DNA of 64,000 nt from Cannabis sativa (lineage: Eukaryota > Streptophyta > Magnoliopsida > Rosales > Cannabaceae). The notes under the pieces were generated by a model. It was not told the origin of the DNA. It saw only the letters and a program-made list of their open reading frames with translations, and did not search any database. Location of the stretch: the NCBI RefSeq assembly GCF_029168945.1, contig NC_083605.1, forward strand, positions 21,589,280 to 21,653,279, in the 5' to 3' direction. This document shows, one piece after another, positions 23,001 through 35,420 of the stretch (position 1 is the first letter of the stretch; every line of letters begins with the position of its first letter). Position numbers and translations under genes: made by a program.

Positions 23001-26000
23001 ATGGCTGGAAATTAAACAAACGGAGGAGCTAACAACGGGTCCATCAACATTGGGACGATGAACGTACCATTATCTGGAGCTGGAATGCCACCTGTGGACG
23101 TCATTAATGGCGGAGTAGGGAGAAGTAATATCAAACCTCTCAACCTGTTCCCAGAAACAATTGACCCTCAAGTCGGGGACACATCCACAGCACCAAAAAC
23201 CATGCATTTTCCCCCCGTCACTCCGGCAGTGGTATCCGAGGGAATCATCCAACTCACCACTGATCAATATACTGCGATTCAGGATCAACTGCGCGCACTA
23301 CAGGCCGAAGAAGATGGACAAAACCGGGCCCGACGCCCCCCTCGAGTTCCTGCTACTCGCACGGACAAACCTCAGGTAGCAAATTCTAAACGTCATACTA
23401 ATCGTGTACGCAGGGAACGAAGAACCAACCCTGAAGGTTTGGACCTGAACCAACCAACATCGAGGGATCAATCCGCAAGGTATCCAAACCAAAGCACACA
23501 GGTTGATGAAGACCCTGAACGACGCAATCGTCGCTGTCGACCATCAAGAGACAACGACGCAGAATCAACCTCTTCGTCATCGCATGGTCGTACACCAAGT
23601 AGATATACAAGGTCTGGCTCTGTACAGACGCAACAAGGAGGACATTACCAGGTACATCGGGGTGATCTGCGTGATCACCTCAACGCAGTTTTTAGAGCGC
23701 GTTCTCGCGCCCCTCATAATATGGAGACACTTTGTGATCCCCATGCGGACGATCAGGGTGTCAACACTTACAATAACCCGCCTACCGCGCCGATCGCGAC
23801 CACTGGGATCAATGTCCCAGCAAATCTCGCCGCAGTAGTTGCGACTCCCACAGTCGTAGCAGCCCCGACTCCTGCGACTGGAGGGATTGACCAGAGCATG
23901 CTTCTGTAGGCTTTGAAAATGCTCGAGCAGCAACGGAAGCCCATATACAAGTTGCATGGTACCTCGCCCTTCACTACGGAAGTGCGACAAGCTCAACTCC
24001 CCAAGGGGTTTCGTCTATCCGAATCCCTCAAGTATAAAGGTACTTCTAACCCTATAGATTATCTTGAAAAATTCAATACTATAATGGAGGTGGATCAGGT
24101 ACCACAGCTTGCAAAATGCCGCATTCTTGCGGCAACACTCGAGGAGAACGCCCACGATTTGTTTACCCAATTGCCTGAGGCATTAATATCGACATGGGAA
24201 ACCTTCGTGGACTTATTCCTCACACATTTCCAGGCTACAATGACCTATAGGCCGCCTTATACGACTTTGGCCAACATCAAACAAGAAACTGGTGAGTCTT
24301 TACAAGACTATTTTAAACGGTTTAATGCAGAGGTAACAAAAGTCGAGAAGGCTCCTGAGTCTTCGCTTGTTTACATGCTGATAACAGGTATCTTGCCAAG
24401 GACCGACTTCTGGAAGGAGTTACAAGCTCGAAGGCCAGAATCCTTAGTCGAATTCTTCGCCATGCCCGAACACCACAAGAGAATCGAGAATTCTCTGGCA
24501 GAGTTAGAGAAGGGCAAAGACAAACGCAAATCACCAATACCGCGTTCACGATCTCGCAGTCCCCGAGGGAAGAACTCCAGGGGCTGAAGCCCAAGGAGAC
24601 GTAGCCCGCGGAGACACCGAAGTCTGAAGTTGGCCAAGTCTCCTCCAAAGAAGGAATCCTCGCCGAAAAGGAAAGGTGGACCTCGTTTCGTCAATTATAC
24701 TGAACTCGCAGCCCGAGACCATATCTACGCAATCGAAGAAAGAAACGGAGTCTTCAAGAAGCCGCCCCCCATCAAGGGAAATTGCGACAGAAGAGACCCC
24801 AAAAAATTCTGTAAGTACCACAAAGACATTGGTCATACTACCTTAGAATGTTGGGTCTTGCAGGATGAAATCGAGGAGCTGATTCGGAGAGGAGAGTTCG
24901 ACAAGTATAAGAAGGGCGAGGAAAGTCATCCCCGAGCGGATGACAAAGGAGAAAACCAAAATGCAAGTGGTTCCAGAACACCTCGCAACATCCTAACCAT
25001 CATTGGAGGACCCCATATCGTAGGAGACTCTCGCAAGTAACAAGAGCGGTATCCCAGAGAAGCTAAAGAAAAGCCGTTCACCAATGTCAACAATCTTAGT
25101 GAGCGGCCCGAGAAACTATTTAAGAAGGAATGCGACGACATCACCTTTATGGAGAGTGATGCGAGATGGGTCCATCACCCGCATTCCGATGCACTAGTTA
25201 TAATTGCCAATATTGGCGGGGATAATGTCCACCGCATACTCGTCGACAATGGGAGTTCAGTGAATCTGTTGAACTTCCAAGCATTCAAACAAATGGGATT
25301 GCAGGAGAAGGACCTGCGACCTGTGACGTCGAGCATCTATGGTTTTACAGGCGACGTCATAACATTAAAAGGAATGATCAAACTCCCAATCACTTTGGGA
25401 ACCGCCCCGGTGACAGCCAAGTCAATGGCTGACTTCGCGGTAATCGACCAGTACTCTGCATATAACGCCGTGATTGGTCGACCGATCCTGAAGGAGATGA
25501 AGATCATAACCTCGATCTATCATATGACAATGAAGTTCCCTACTTGCGCTGGAGTAGGTTTTGTGCGGGCAGTCCAAGCCGATTCGCGGGAATGCTACAA
25601 CACAGCAGTTAAACTCGTCGAGAAAAAGACGGTAAAGGTTATCTACCTGTTGGAGGCACCACCTCCTCGCCAGGAGATCCTCAGAATCGAGGAGGTGCCG
25701 CACATAGATGAACCAGACTTGGATCCAAGAATCCTCGATCACACCGCCGCAGCCCAAGCCGCGGAAGACATCATTGAGGTACCTATAGATCCTGTAGATA
25801 ATAACAAAGTTTTGAAAATTGGTTCTACATTAAATTTTCAGCTGCGAGAACAATTAATGACCTTTTTAAAGCAAAATCTTGATGTTTTTGCTTGGAAACA
25901 CTCAGATATGGTCGGGATATCTCCGCAAGTCATGTGTCATCGCTTGAACATTGACCCCGAGGTGCGAGGTGTCCGACAAAAGTGCCGCAAAATGGACCCT

Positions 26001-28997
26001 GCGAGGTACCAAGCGCTAAAAGAAGAAGTCGACCGCCTCCTTGCCTGCGGCTTTATACGGGAGTCATTTTACTCCAACTGGTTAGCGAACCCCCTACTCG
26101 TGCCTAAGCCTAATGGCTCATGGCGCACATGTGTTGACTTTACAGACCTAAACAAAGCCTGTCCCAAAGACAGTTTTCCCCTTCCTAGCATTAACCAGCT
26201 TGTTGATGCCACTGCAGGTCACGAACTCCTGAGTTTTATGGACGCATACTCGGGATATAATCAGATCTCGATGTATGAACCCGACCAGGAACACACCTCG
26301 TTCATTATTGATCGAGGACTATACTGTTACAAAGTGATGCCTTTTGGTTTAATAAATGTAGGTGCGACTTATCAGAGGCTAGTGAACATGATGTTCGCAG
26401 ATCTCATTGGAAAAACCATGGAGGTATATGTTGATGATATGCTCGTGAAATCTCAACATGCGAAGGATCATATTGCCCACTTACAGGCCATGTTCGATAT
26501 ATTACGACGGTATAAGATGCGGCTAAACCCTCTGAAATGTGTCTTTGGAGTTGGCTCCGAGAAATTCCTTGGGTTCATGGTTAATCAGCGAGGAATAGAG
26601 GCCAATCCTGCGAAGATCAGGGCATTGGTGGAAATGCCATCACCAACCAAGCGAAAAGAAGTTCAAAGCCTCACAGGTAAAGTCGCAGCCTTAAACCGCT
26701 TTATATCACGATCTTCTGATAAGTGCAAGGAGTTTTTTCAGATTCTAAAAGGCAACAAAAGGTTCCATTGGACCAAAAAATGCGAGCAGGCTTTTCAAAC
26801 CTTAAAAACGCACCTGGGGCAACCTCCGATCTTGTCAAAGCCAATGACCGGTGAAGTCTTGTCCATCTATTTAGCAGTGTCGGAATATGCGAATAGTTCG
26901 GTACTAGTACGCGAGGATCAAGGACGGCAATACCCGGTGTATTATGTCAGTAAGCAATTACTGGATGCCGAGACGCGCTATCTTCAAATGGAAAAGTTGG
27001 CGTTTGCCTTGATAACATCGTCAAGAAAATTGCGACCTTATTTCCAGGCTCACAGTATTGAAGTTTTGACAAACTACCCCTTAATGTAAGTTCTGGCAAA
27101 ACCAGAAACATCGGGGAGGTTATTGAAGTGGGCGATGGAGTTGAGTCAATTCGACATCAAGTATAAACCAAGAACTGCGATCAAGGGGCAAACCCTAACA
27201 GATTTTATCCTTGAATTCCCCAGCACCGAGGTAGCGCTCATAGAGCACAAAAGTGACATCGCTATAGCAAATAGAGAACTGCGGACACTGTACGTCGACG
27301 GAGCCTCAAATAGCGAAGGTTCTGGTAGCAGAGTTTTATTAATCAGTCCCAGTAATTTTAAGGTATATGCTGCTTTACGTTTTGAATTTTCTGCATTTAA
27401 CAATGAAGCCGAGTACGAGGCATTAATCGCAGGATTGAAACTCGCTCTCGAGATGAAAGTCGAGTATCTTCAAGCTTTTAGCGACTCCCAAATCGTGGTG
27501 TGTCAGGTGAATGGAGAATATCTGGCAAGAGGTGGGAGATTGGTTAAATATTTAGCCATTGTATGTGAGCTAATGCAGAAATTCAAAAAAGTAATTGTGT
27601 CTCGAATACCGCGTGCTCAAAATTCACACGCAGACGCATTGGCCCGTTTAGCCTCAACCAGAGAAGCCGAATTGCTCGATGTAATTCTGGTAGATGTGTT
27701 AGCTCACCCAACTATAAATCGTGAAATGATCATGGAGATAGATACCGTTCAGGAGGTCACCTGGATTACTCCTATCGTCGCATATCTGGAAAAGGGTCTC
27801 TTGCCCGATGACAAAGTAGAAGCAAGAAGGTTGCGACAGCGAGCCGCCCGTTATGTAATATATGATCAAAGGTTGTATCGCAGAAGTTTTAGTCAACCCC
27901 TACTCAAATGCATCAGCGGGGAAGATTGTGATTATATACTTCGTGAGGTACACGGGGGGATTTGTGGCAATCATACCAGAGGTAACTCCCTCGCATTAAA
28001 AATCACGCGACAAGGGTATTACTGGCCAACCTTGCGACAAGATGCTCTTGCATTTGAGAAAAAATGTGACAGGTGCCAGCGAATAGCCACATATACCCAC
28101 CAACCTCCGAGTAACCTCCATTCTATCACAAGTCCATGGCCCTTTGCAGTATGGGGGATTGACTTAATAGGCGAGCTACCTAAAGGGAAAGGTGGAGTCA
28201 AATATGCGGTAGTCGCAGTAGATTACTTCACCAAATGGGCCAAAGCCAAAGCACTCGCAACCATCACAGCAACTAAATTGCGCGAGTTTGTCTATAATTC
28301 CATAATTTATCGATTTGGTATTCCATACAAACTCATTTCAGACAATGGAAAATAGTTCGATTGTAAAGAGATGCGACAACTATGTGACGATCTAGGAATC
28401 AAAAAGGCGTTCTCCGCAGTTGCTTACTCGCAAAGCAACGGACAGACTGAAGCTGTTAACAAAATAATAAAACACACCATTAAAGGGAGACTAGAAGAAT
28501 GCAAAGGGACTTGGCCAGATGAGTTACCGCAAGTCTTGTGGTCTTATAATACAACTCCTCGATCCACAACTGGCAAAACACCCTTCTCACTTTCCTAGGG
28601 GTGCGAGGCCATGGTGCCAGTTGAAATTGGGGTAGGTTCCCTACGCAGAGATGTTTTCAACATCTCGCAGAACGAAGAGAAGCAGTCACTCTACCTTGAT
28701 CTTCTGGAAGAAAAACGCGATCAAGCGCACTTAAAAAATGCGGCTTGCCACCGACAAACTGCAAGATACTTTAACTCTAAGGTAAAAGTAAAAGTCCTGC
28801 GAGCAGGAGACTTGGTCCTTAGAAGAGTAATGCCAAATACCAAGAACCCAACGCATGGGGTCTTTGGAGATAATTGGGAAGGACCATATCTCATCGCGGA
28901 AAAAATAGGTGACGCCACATATCGACTCGCAGCACTCGATGGTACTGCGATTCCAAGAGCTGGGAATGGCGAAAGCTTAAAATTATATTATCAATAG
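23001..28997 (+). pseudogene. gag-pol of element B, one collinear frame with seven stop codons
   Basis: The start is taken at the ATG at 23001, which aligns with the ATG at 49160 in D. In one reading frame to the end it shows: gag core (about 24010-24380, LKYKGTSNPIDYLEKF and FKRFNAEVTKVEKAPES); an arginine/serine-rich stretch; a CKYHKDIGHTTLEC zinc knuckle (about 24811-24852); protease ILVDNGSSVNLL (about 25236); RT with VPKPNGSWRTCVDF and catalytic YVDD (about 26430); gypsy RNase H; a second archaeal-type RNase H (YVDGASN, NNEAEYEALIAGL, SDSQIVV, HADALARLAS, about 27290-27660); integrase with zinc motif and D (GIDLIG), D (SDNGK) and E (NGQTEAVNK). Stops lie at 23013, 23907, 24585, 25038, 27087, 28353 and 28596. 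I see no frameshift. It is dead as written but little scrambled. Confidence 0.93.
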
Positions 28998-29033
28998 TAC
29001 TCGCATTACTAAATTATGTTCGCTTTGTACTTA

Positions 29034-29070
29034 TACTTAGACATTTTTTATAAAAAAAAAATCCTAAGTA
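29034..29070. other. Hairpin between convergent gag-pol and antisense gene (element B)
   Basis: TACTTAG at 29034-29040 pairs with CTAAGTA at 29064-29070, and a T-run pairs with an A-run inside. It starts 37 bases after the gag-pol stop. Element D has the same structure at 43098-43132, 38 bases after its own stop, so it is conserved in place and form. It could act in 3' end formation for one or both convergent transcripts; that is an inference. Confidence 0.6.
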
Positions 29071-29402
29071 TAGGGGAGTATATATGCCATAATGTACTAT
29101 TGATTATATAAAGGAAATACCTCATATTTGTTAATTCTTCAAGTTTAAACAAATTTTGTCAAGTCTTGAAAGATTTTCTACTTATTACACCAGGTTGTAA
29201 TAGAAGTCGAATATATAAACCAAAAAACGCGAGTACCCGTGTACTGCAAAAATGTTAAACATTAATTATCCCCGCGAGGATATGAATTTGCCCAAAATAA
29301 ATTGCAAATATGTCTAAGTACAGAGTGTGAGTACCCCTGTACCGCATAAAAAACTAACTAGCAAATTCAAAAGAAAAATAGTTCAAACATAGAAGAGAAA
29401 AG

Positions 29403-31258
29403 TCAAGCATTGGGAGCAGCAGGAGCAGATCCATCCGCAACTTTGCTGACGGCTTCATTCTCGACTTCTTCAGCATCTGTAGCCTCAGCCTCCTTGGGAA
29501 GATTCCCTCCACCGCCTTGAGTTTGTGTGGGCGACATGGCGCGAAAGCCTCATCCATTTCAACGGCTTCTGCTCCGAGGATTGAGAAGTCAAAATCTGGA
29601 ATTTTGGAAAGAGTGGTGTAAATATAGTCAAAAACTGCCTGGTCATACTGTTTCTTCCCATTCTCCTTCTCGACCTCTAAGTCGCGAGCCATCTCCTCGA
29701 TCTTCCTCTGAGAGTTCTTGGCCTCGAGCTCAACCTGCTCCTTAGACTTGCGAAGGTCTTCAAGCTCCCTGTCCTTATCAGCCGCGTCTTGTTTCAGTTT
29801 CTTTATGCTCTCCTGGAGCTGGGCATTTTGCCTCTTCAGCAGTTCAGCTTCCTTAGAACCAGCGGCAATGGCTTTCATGAACAGAGTCATCGAATGCAAA
29901 GCCAACTCCACAGAGCGCGGAACAAGCTCCTCAAAAGGGATCCTCTCCGCCTTGGATATGAACTCCTCGCCCACAAACTTCTCCTGCATAGCCAGAAAAT
30001 TGCGGGCTCGGATAGTTGGCTCGATCATGACTTTCTTCCCTTTGTCTTGCACGGTCTTAGCCAGCTTCTTGGAAGAATCCACGGCAAGAGTAGTTATAAC
30101 ATCGCTCTTCCTCTTTTGGGAAATGACAGGCGATGTCGTCGCTGTTCCACTTTTTAGCTTGCGATTAAGGATGAGCGTGGACTTTAAAAAAGTCATCTCT
30201 GCGAGGACAAATAAAAGATAAGTGTGAATAAATTTCAAGGAACTAGTTTATAACGTGGGATATGTTACCTGAGGCTGGTCGAGAAGTTTGCTTGGAGAGG
30301 CGTTTGTCTATCCGCTCTTGTTGTTTCTCAGATGGTTCCTTGTATACTGGCTCTCTTTGAAGACTTGCGTTCTCTGGAATCAGCTTGTGTTCTCGCAGCT
30401 TAGCAGTCGTACACAATAATCGCCAGTCGCGATCTTGTACCGGAAGGCTCCCGAGAACTTCAGCTGTCTCTCTGCGAGTTGCGTCGAGTGCAGGTCGAGC
30501 TGGTCTATCTGCGAAAACAAAAAAGAGCGAGTTAGCATGAGATCTCAAAATAATTTAAAAAATGTCTAAGTTAGAAAACATGCAACGTACTAGGTCTATG
30601 ATTAAAATCAGTTCTAATCCCTGGGACTTTGAAGATGTAGAACTACTTTGATTTCCAATCTCCCATATTAGACATCATTCCTTCTACCCCATTAGTTTCA
30701 GAAGTCGCCCATTTGCTAAAGCAGTAGAAACCATTGTGAAGGCCTACGCTTTTTATATCGTAGAAGTAGCTGAACTCTTCTACCGAGGGAGCCCTATGAA
30801 CGTACTCCATATACATCGCGTAAAAAGCCAGGGTGGTGCGATAACTATTGGGAGTTAGCTGGAAAGGTGATACATCATATCGTTTGAGGATAGCCGCGAT
30901 AAAGGGATGGAAAGGGACTGATACCCCACATCGGAGAATGGGTATTGAGATTACCACATCCCGTGTGGGAATAATCGCAGGATTGGTAAAAGGAAGGTGC
31001 ACCCTCTGAGTCGGTTTAGGTCGCAAAGAAGCAATTCGCAGCAGGTTTAGCCTCGTAAAGGTAGTGAGGTCTGATTTGGTAACTCTCGAAATCAAATCCT
31101 CGCACGAGAAAGGCTCGTTCAGCTGAGCGTCATCGACCGAGTCAGTCCCGCTCCCTTCTGCGTCTTCTTCATCCTCGCCTGATTCACGAGCTGGGGCCGT
31201 CCAGTCGTCATCCGTCTCCTCGACCTCGACGTCAGGAGCATGCCTCGAATGAATAAGG
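29403..31258 (-). pseudogene. Antisense gene of element B: exon 3, exon 2 and the 3' part of exon 1
   Basis: Exon 1 runs 52839-52593 and then 31258-30591 (split by element C; one TAAGG is the insertion duplication), intron 30509-30590, exon 2 30269-30508 (240 nt), intron 30199-30268, exon 3 29403-30198. Splice sites are GT/AG, and phases match the copy in D exactly. The exon 1 part holds the Transposase_28-like block (VPFHPFIAAIL, QLTPNSYRTTLAFYAMY, APSVEEFSYFYDIK, GFYCFSKWA). Exon 3 holds a long coiled coil (RQNAQLQESIKKLKQDAADK and on). Lesions: a TAG near 30643 in place of a tryptophan codon, and a 1-bp loss near 29548 that shifts the last part of exon 3. Exon 2 is intact here, unlike in D. 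The function is unknown; it is annotated in plant elements as a putative gypsy-type transposon protein. Confidence 0.75.
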
Positions 31259-33121
31259 TGTTGTAAATTATTTTACCAGGATCTAGATTTACTAACAAGT
31301 ATGTTGGATTAACAACCTAATATGAATTCTAAAACAATGAAAATAAACACATATAAAGTTAGAAAACCTTACAGTGGGTGCAGCGGAATAATATGACTCC
31401 TTCCGTTCAGATCTCTAGCCCTTGATTCCTTTCTGTAGCAGAGCATCACCAAGATCTGAACCTGGATCTTCTTTTCTCCTTCTTTGATGTAGAATTTCCA
31501 TAGTCTTCCATACTATGATTAAGATACCACTTGATGTGTGTGGGCACTACTCATCACTCAAGGATTTTCGAAAATACAAAGAAGAAAAGAGAGAGAGAAG
31601 GTGGCGTGTGAGGCTTTTTCTGAGAGAAACAAAGTGATCAAAGATGTGTGTGTTTGTTTCCTCAAGCCAACACTTTCTATTTATAGAAAACCCTCTAGGT
31701 TTAGGTTAGAATTGTATGGCATTAAAATAATGGAAACTACAAATGGAATTTCCTATGCATAGGGCCGGTCATACAAAGGGTATTGGGCCTCACTTTGCAA
31801 CTTTCCCATTTTGTTATTTTCCATTCCCATTTCCTCAAAAATGCCAATTTTCCAATTTAACCTTTTAAATGCCAATTCTAATTATTTAATAACTTGGAAA
31901 TAATTATCAAATAATATTGTCATTTAATATATTTATTAATTTAGACATATAAAGTCTCTTAATCAATAAATAAACCTAAAATCTCTTTTCTTTACAATTT
32001 CGCCCTTGCTTAGTGAAAATTCATAAAGTAAACATAGTCTAACTTTTAGAATTTTAATTGATTAATCAAAATCAATTAACTGAGTCTTACAAGCAGTATG
32101 GTCTCAACTAGTATGGGGACCATGGGTCTATATAACCGAGCTTCCAATAAGTCGAACCGAATTTACCAAGTAAATTCCCTAACTTATTAATTCCTCATTG
32201 AATCCACACTTAGAACTTGGAATTGCACTCTCAGTCATATAGAAACGCTCTATATGTTCCACGATATAGACACATCATTAGTTATCCATTGTTATAACCC
32301 TAATGTGATCAATGATCCTCTATATAGATGATTTACACTGTACAGGGATTAAATTAGCGTAACACCCTACAATGTATTTTATCCTTAAAACACTTAACCC
32401 TGTATAAATGATATTTCACCTAATTGAAATGAGATCTCCACCATTTATCTTTGTTTGGTTAAGCTCGAAGGAAATCATCCTTTACTTCTATTTGCCAAAT
32501 AGAAGCTATAGATTCCATATTTATGTTAGCGCTCCCACTCAATTGCATTACCGTGTTCCCAAAATGTACGTATCACCCTGATACAAAACTAGGCTTAACT
32601 AACAAATAAAAGAGCACGAGTAACACTCTTGAAATTGAGCCTAACCATATCAGGATTTCAATCATGTGATCTAGGATCAACAGGTGATATTGAATTGAAT
32701 AGATATTACGGTAAATTTTAACATATCTAATCAAAGTTCAATATCGGTCCCTTCCGATGTATACTCCATACATCCGATACTGGTAAACTTTGCAAATGTC
32801 CTGGAAAGGACATAACACTTTTCCAAGGTGTAAGAATACCTATCGCTGATTATACCATGTCAGTCTAAATCCAGTGTTCTGACAAATCAGGGAATAAACT
32901 TTTGAACATATAATTAAGATTATATTCCACTGTGCTGACAACACTATAATCTTTAACCAACTCATATGTTTTGGACTTAAAAAGAATTCATACATTATAT
33001 ACACATATAATCATGAAATAAATCATGTGAACCATGCAACATAAAATGTTATTTCTGATCTTTATTAATAAGTAAATCTGATTATATGAAATGAGTTTTA
33101 TTTAGGGCATAAAACCCAAAA
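31259..33121 (-). repeat. 3' LTR of element C
   Basis: The plus strand reads TGTTGTAAATT to AAACCCAAAA; the partner ends AAACCCAACA, so the terminal CA is mutated here. A TATAAATA box lies on the minus strand at 31678-31685. Confidence 0.92.
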
Positions 33122-33135
33122 AACTCCCACTTCCA
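33122..33135 (-). promoter_or_regulatory. Polypurine tract of element C
   Basis: The minus strand reads TGGAAGTGGGAGTT just before the 3' LTR, almost identical to that of element A (15082-15095). Confidence 0.7.
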
Positions 33136-35420
33136 CTAATATAAAACAAAAAGTGCATTTCAAATAATCATTAACACCTTGATATACCAATCAAGTGTAA
33201 TAGTAGTAAACTCCTCGTAATAGGATCTGACAGGTTGAATTAAACACAACCTCTTCTCCACCATTACTCTTCCTTAATCACAAAATCCTTGATAATGTGA
33301 AATTCCTCTCTATATGTCTACTTTCTTGGGATACTGGATTCTATACTTTTGGGCAACTACTCTTTGGTTATTCAGGAAGTAACCCTAGTAGTTAAGGCAA
33401 GTTGGAACAGTGCCACAAATGTATAGAACTTTCCTTAGACTGAATAAGTATCTTTCCAGCAACTTTTAACATTCAGTCTCTCTCTGGTAGACCAAGAGAT
33501 TTCAGATAGGTTTTTACACTTTTCCGAAATCACTACTCCACCCCCAAAGTAATCACCATCTCATCAGCAGACTTTCTAGCACAAAGGCAAGTCTCGAAAT
33601 CTGATGTGGTGTAGTCTAAGAGTTTCAAAAACAACCCTTATTGACTAACATATAGTTCCTCTTCTTAATCTTAAAATTTACTTGATTGTCTTCCATTGTT
33701 CTTCTCCTGGATTAATCTGATACTTACTCATTACTCCCACTCAACACCAGGTGTCTGGTCGAAGGCATACAAAAGCATATCTAAGACCTCTCACTGTTGA
33801 TTCAAGAAATTCTTTCATGGCTTTATCTTTTCTGGAATAGTTGAAACTTTTCCTTAGATAAATCAAATCTATATCTAAGAAGTTGTGAAGCTTCTATAGA
33901 TTTCCATTGGAAAGAAAATGCATCAGCATCTTACTAAAGTAAGTTGCTTGCATTAGAGTAAGTAATTACCAGGTATACCATAAGCCATAGGTTTAGATAA
34001 ACTCAAACCTACAATACTAGGAACAGGAATTTTTGTTAAGTCCATTGAATAGACTTATGAACGAAAATTTCCTTTCATGTCCTTGTAATAGAAAACTTTA
34101 GGTTACTCCATGTGAATGGATCAAACCATAGTTCTATTGGCTTTCTTCTTAGTTTCTTATCTTGACAATCCATTACTTGTTTAAACTCACAATGGATTTT
34201 AATCACTAGTGTCTTCCAAGTTATAAGAAGGTGAGTTCCTAGAAACTCTCCCACTACAACAAGGTACTGTGAACTATGTCAAAGAAAACTAAATGGTATA
34301 GACCTCTTTAGTTGTGTTAAGACAACAGAGGCAGTGGGATCATCTTGTAAAATAAGATGATAGAACACTTTTGGAATCAAGAAAAAAAAAATATCTCCTT
34401 TATTTGCTACTTTATTTTCAGATTTAGTCATTTTCTTAGAAAAATAGTATTTGTTTAAACAAACACTTTCTTATTTAATGACTATGGAATGCTCCAACCC
34501 TAATCACTTAGAATAGCTAACAAACATGCAAACCAGGGTTAGCAGTTCTAGCTTTTCTTGAGATTTCGATTAGGTCATCCATGAATCTAGTAATGATTTA
34601 CATAAAGTATACAGCCATTGCATCATTCTGAAATTATATTACCATAGAAGGATTTAGGCAACGACTAGTAACTAATCATCAATATGCAACTCGAATTTCT
34701 GGGTAGGTAAGTTTGGATATAATTCAAAATCAAATTAATGATCTTTGAACTGCATATCTACTAACTTTTTCTCCACCCCTATCAGTTCCCAAGATCTTTA
34801 ACCACTTACCTTCACCATTGCTAGAAATTCATGAAATTTTTGAAACATTTCAAATTTCTTTTGCGTAAGGTAAAATCTAGAGTGATCGTTTTAAGAATAC
34901 AACGAAAACTCATATCCCCCCTGAATGTACATCCATCTGCGAATGAGATGAACTTACTTTCAGTGGATATAGGCATATTAACTCTTTGCAGAGAATGATC
35001 TTGTCAAAACCACTATGAACAAGATACAAATGCCATAGATTTATAAAATATGTGGTTGTATCTTTTGATGACTTAAGTTACATCAACATCAAAGAGTTCT
35101 TAGAATAGTGCAAGTGGATTCTGGTCATAGAATACTAAACTCATACAGTTTGAATCCATTGATAGAAAATGGTTATGAAACACTTGTGAAAGTGTAACTG
35201 TATAATTAGTAATTCTTTCTTGGACCACCACTACTAACTAACTCTATGATTTGCCTATACAAGTAGGAGATATCTAAGATTGAGGATTTATATCATTTAG
35301 GGATAGAATTCCGGGAATATAATCATATGCATCATCCAATTTCTTAAGAGAAAATATGACTTTATATGATTTATAGACCATTCATCCAATGATATGTCAT
35401 TAAGCTAATTCGAAATGAAT
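33136..35420 (-). pseudogene. Heavily decayed copia pol of element C
   Basis: No long ORF remains, but nucleotide blocks follow the pol of element A in order. For example, 34735-34870 matches the integrase region of A near 17365-17510 (the stretch with GATCTTTGAACTGCATATC and CTCCACCCCTATCAGTTC), and 33140-33420 follows A's RNase H end near 15110-15360. Many indels shift the frame. It encodes nothing usable. Confidence 0.7.

Noticed and set aside
29527..30221. Plus-strand ORFs over the antisense gene of B
   Set aside because: Shadows of the coiled-coil exon; the minus-strand reading matches D exon by exon.
31538..31762. Small ORF inside the LTR of C (also at 51009-51233)
   Set aside because: It spans the TATA region of the LTR and is not conserved in A or E LTRs as a protein.
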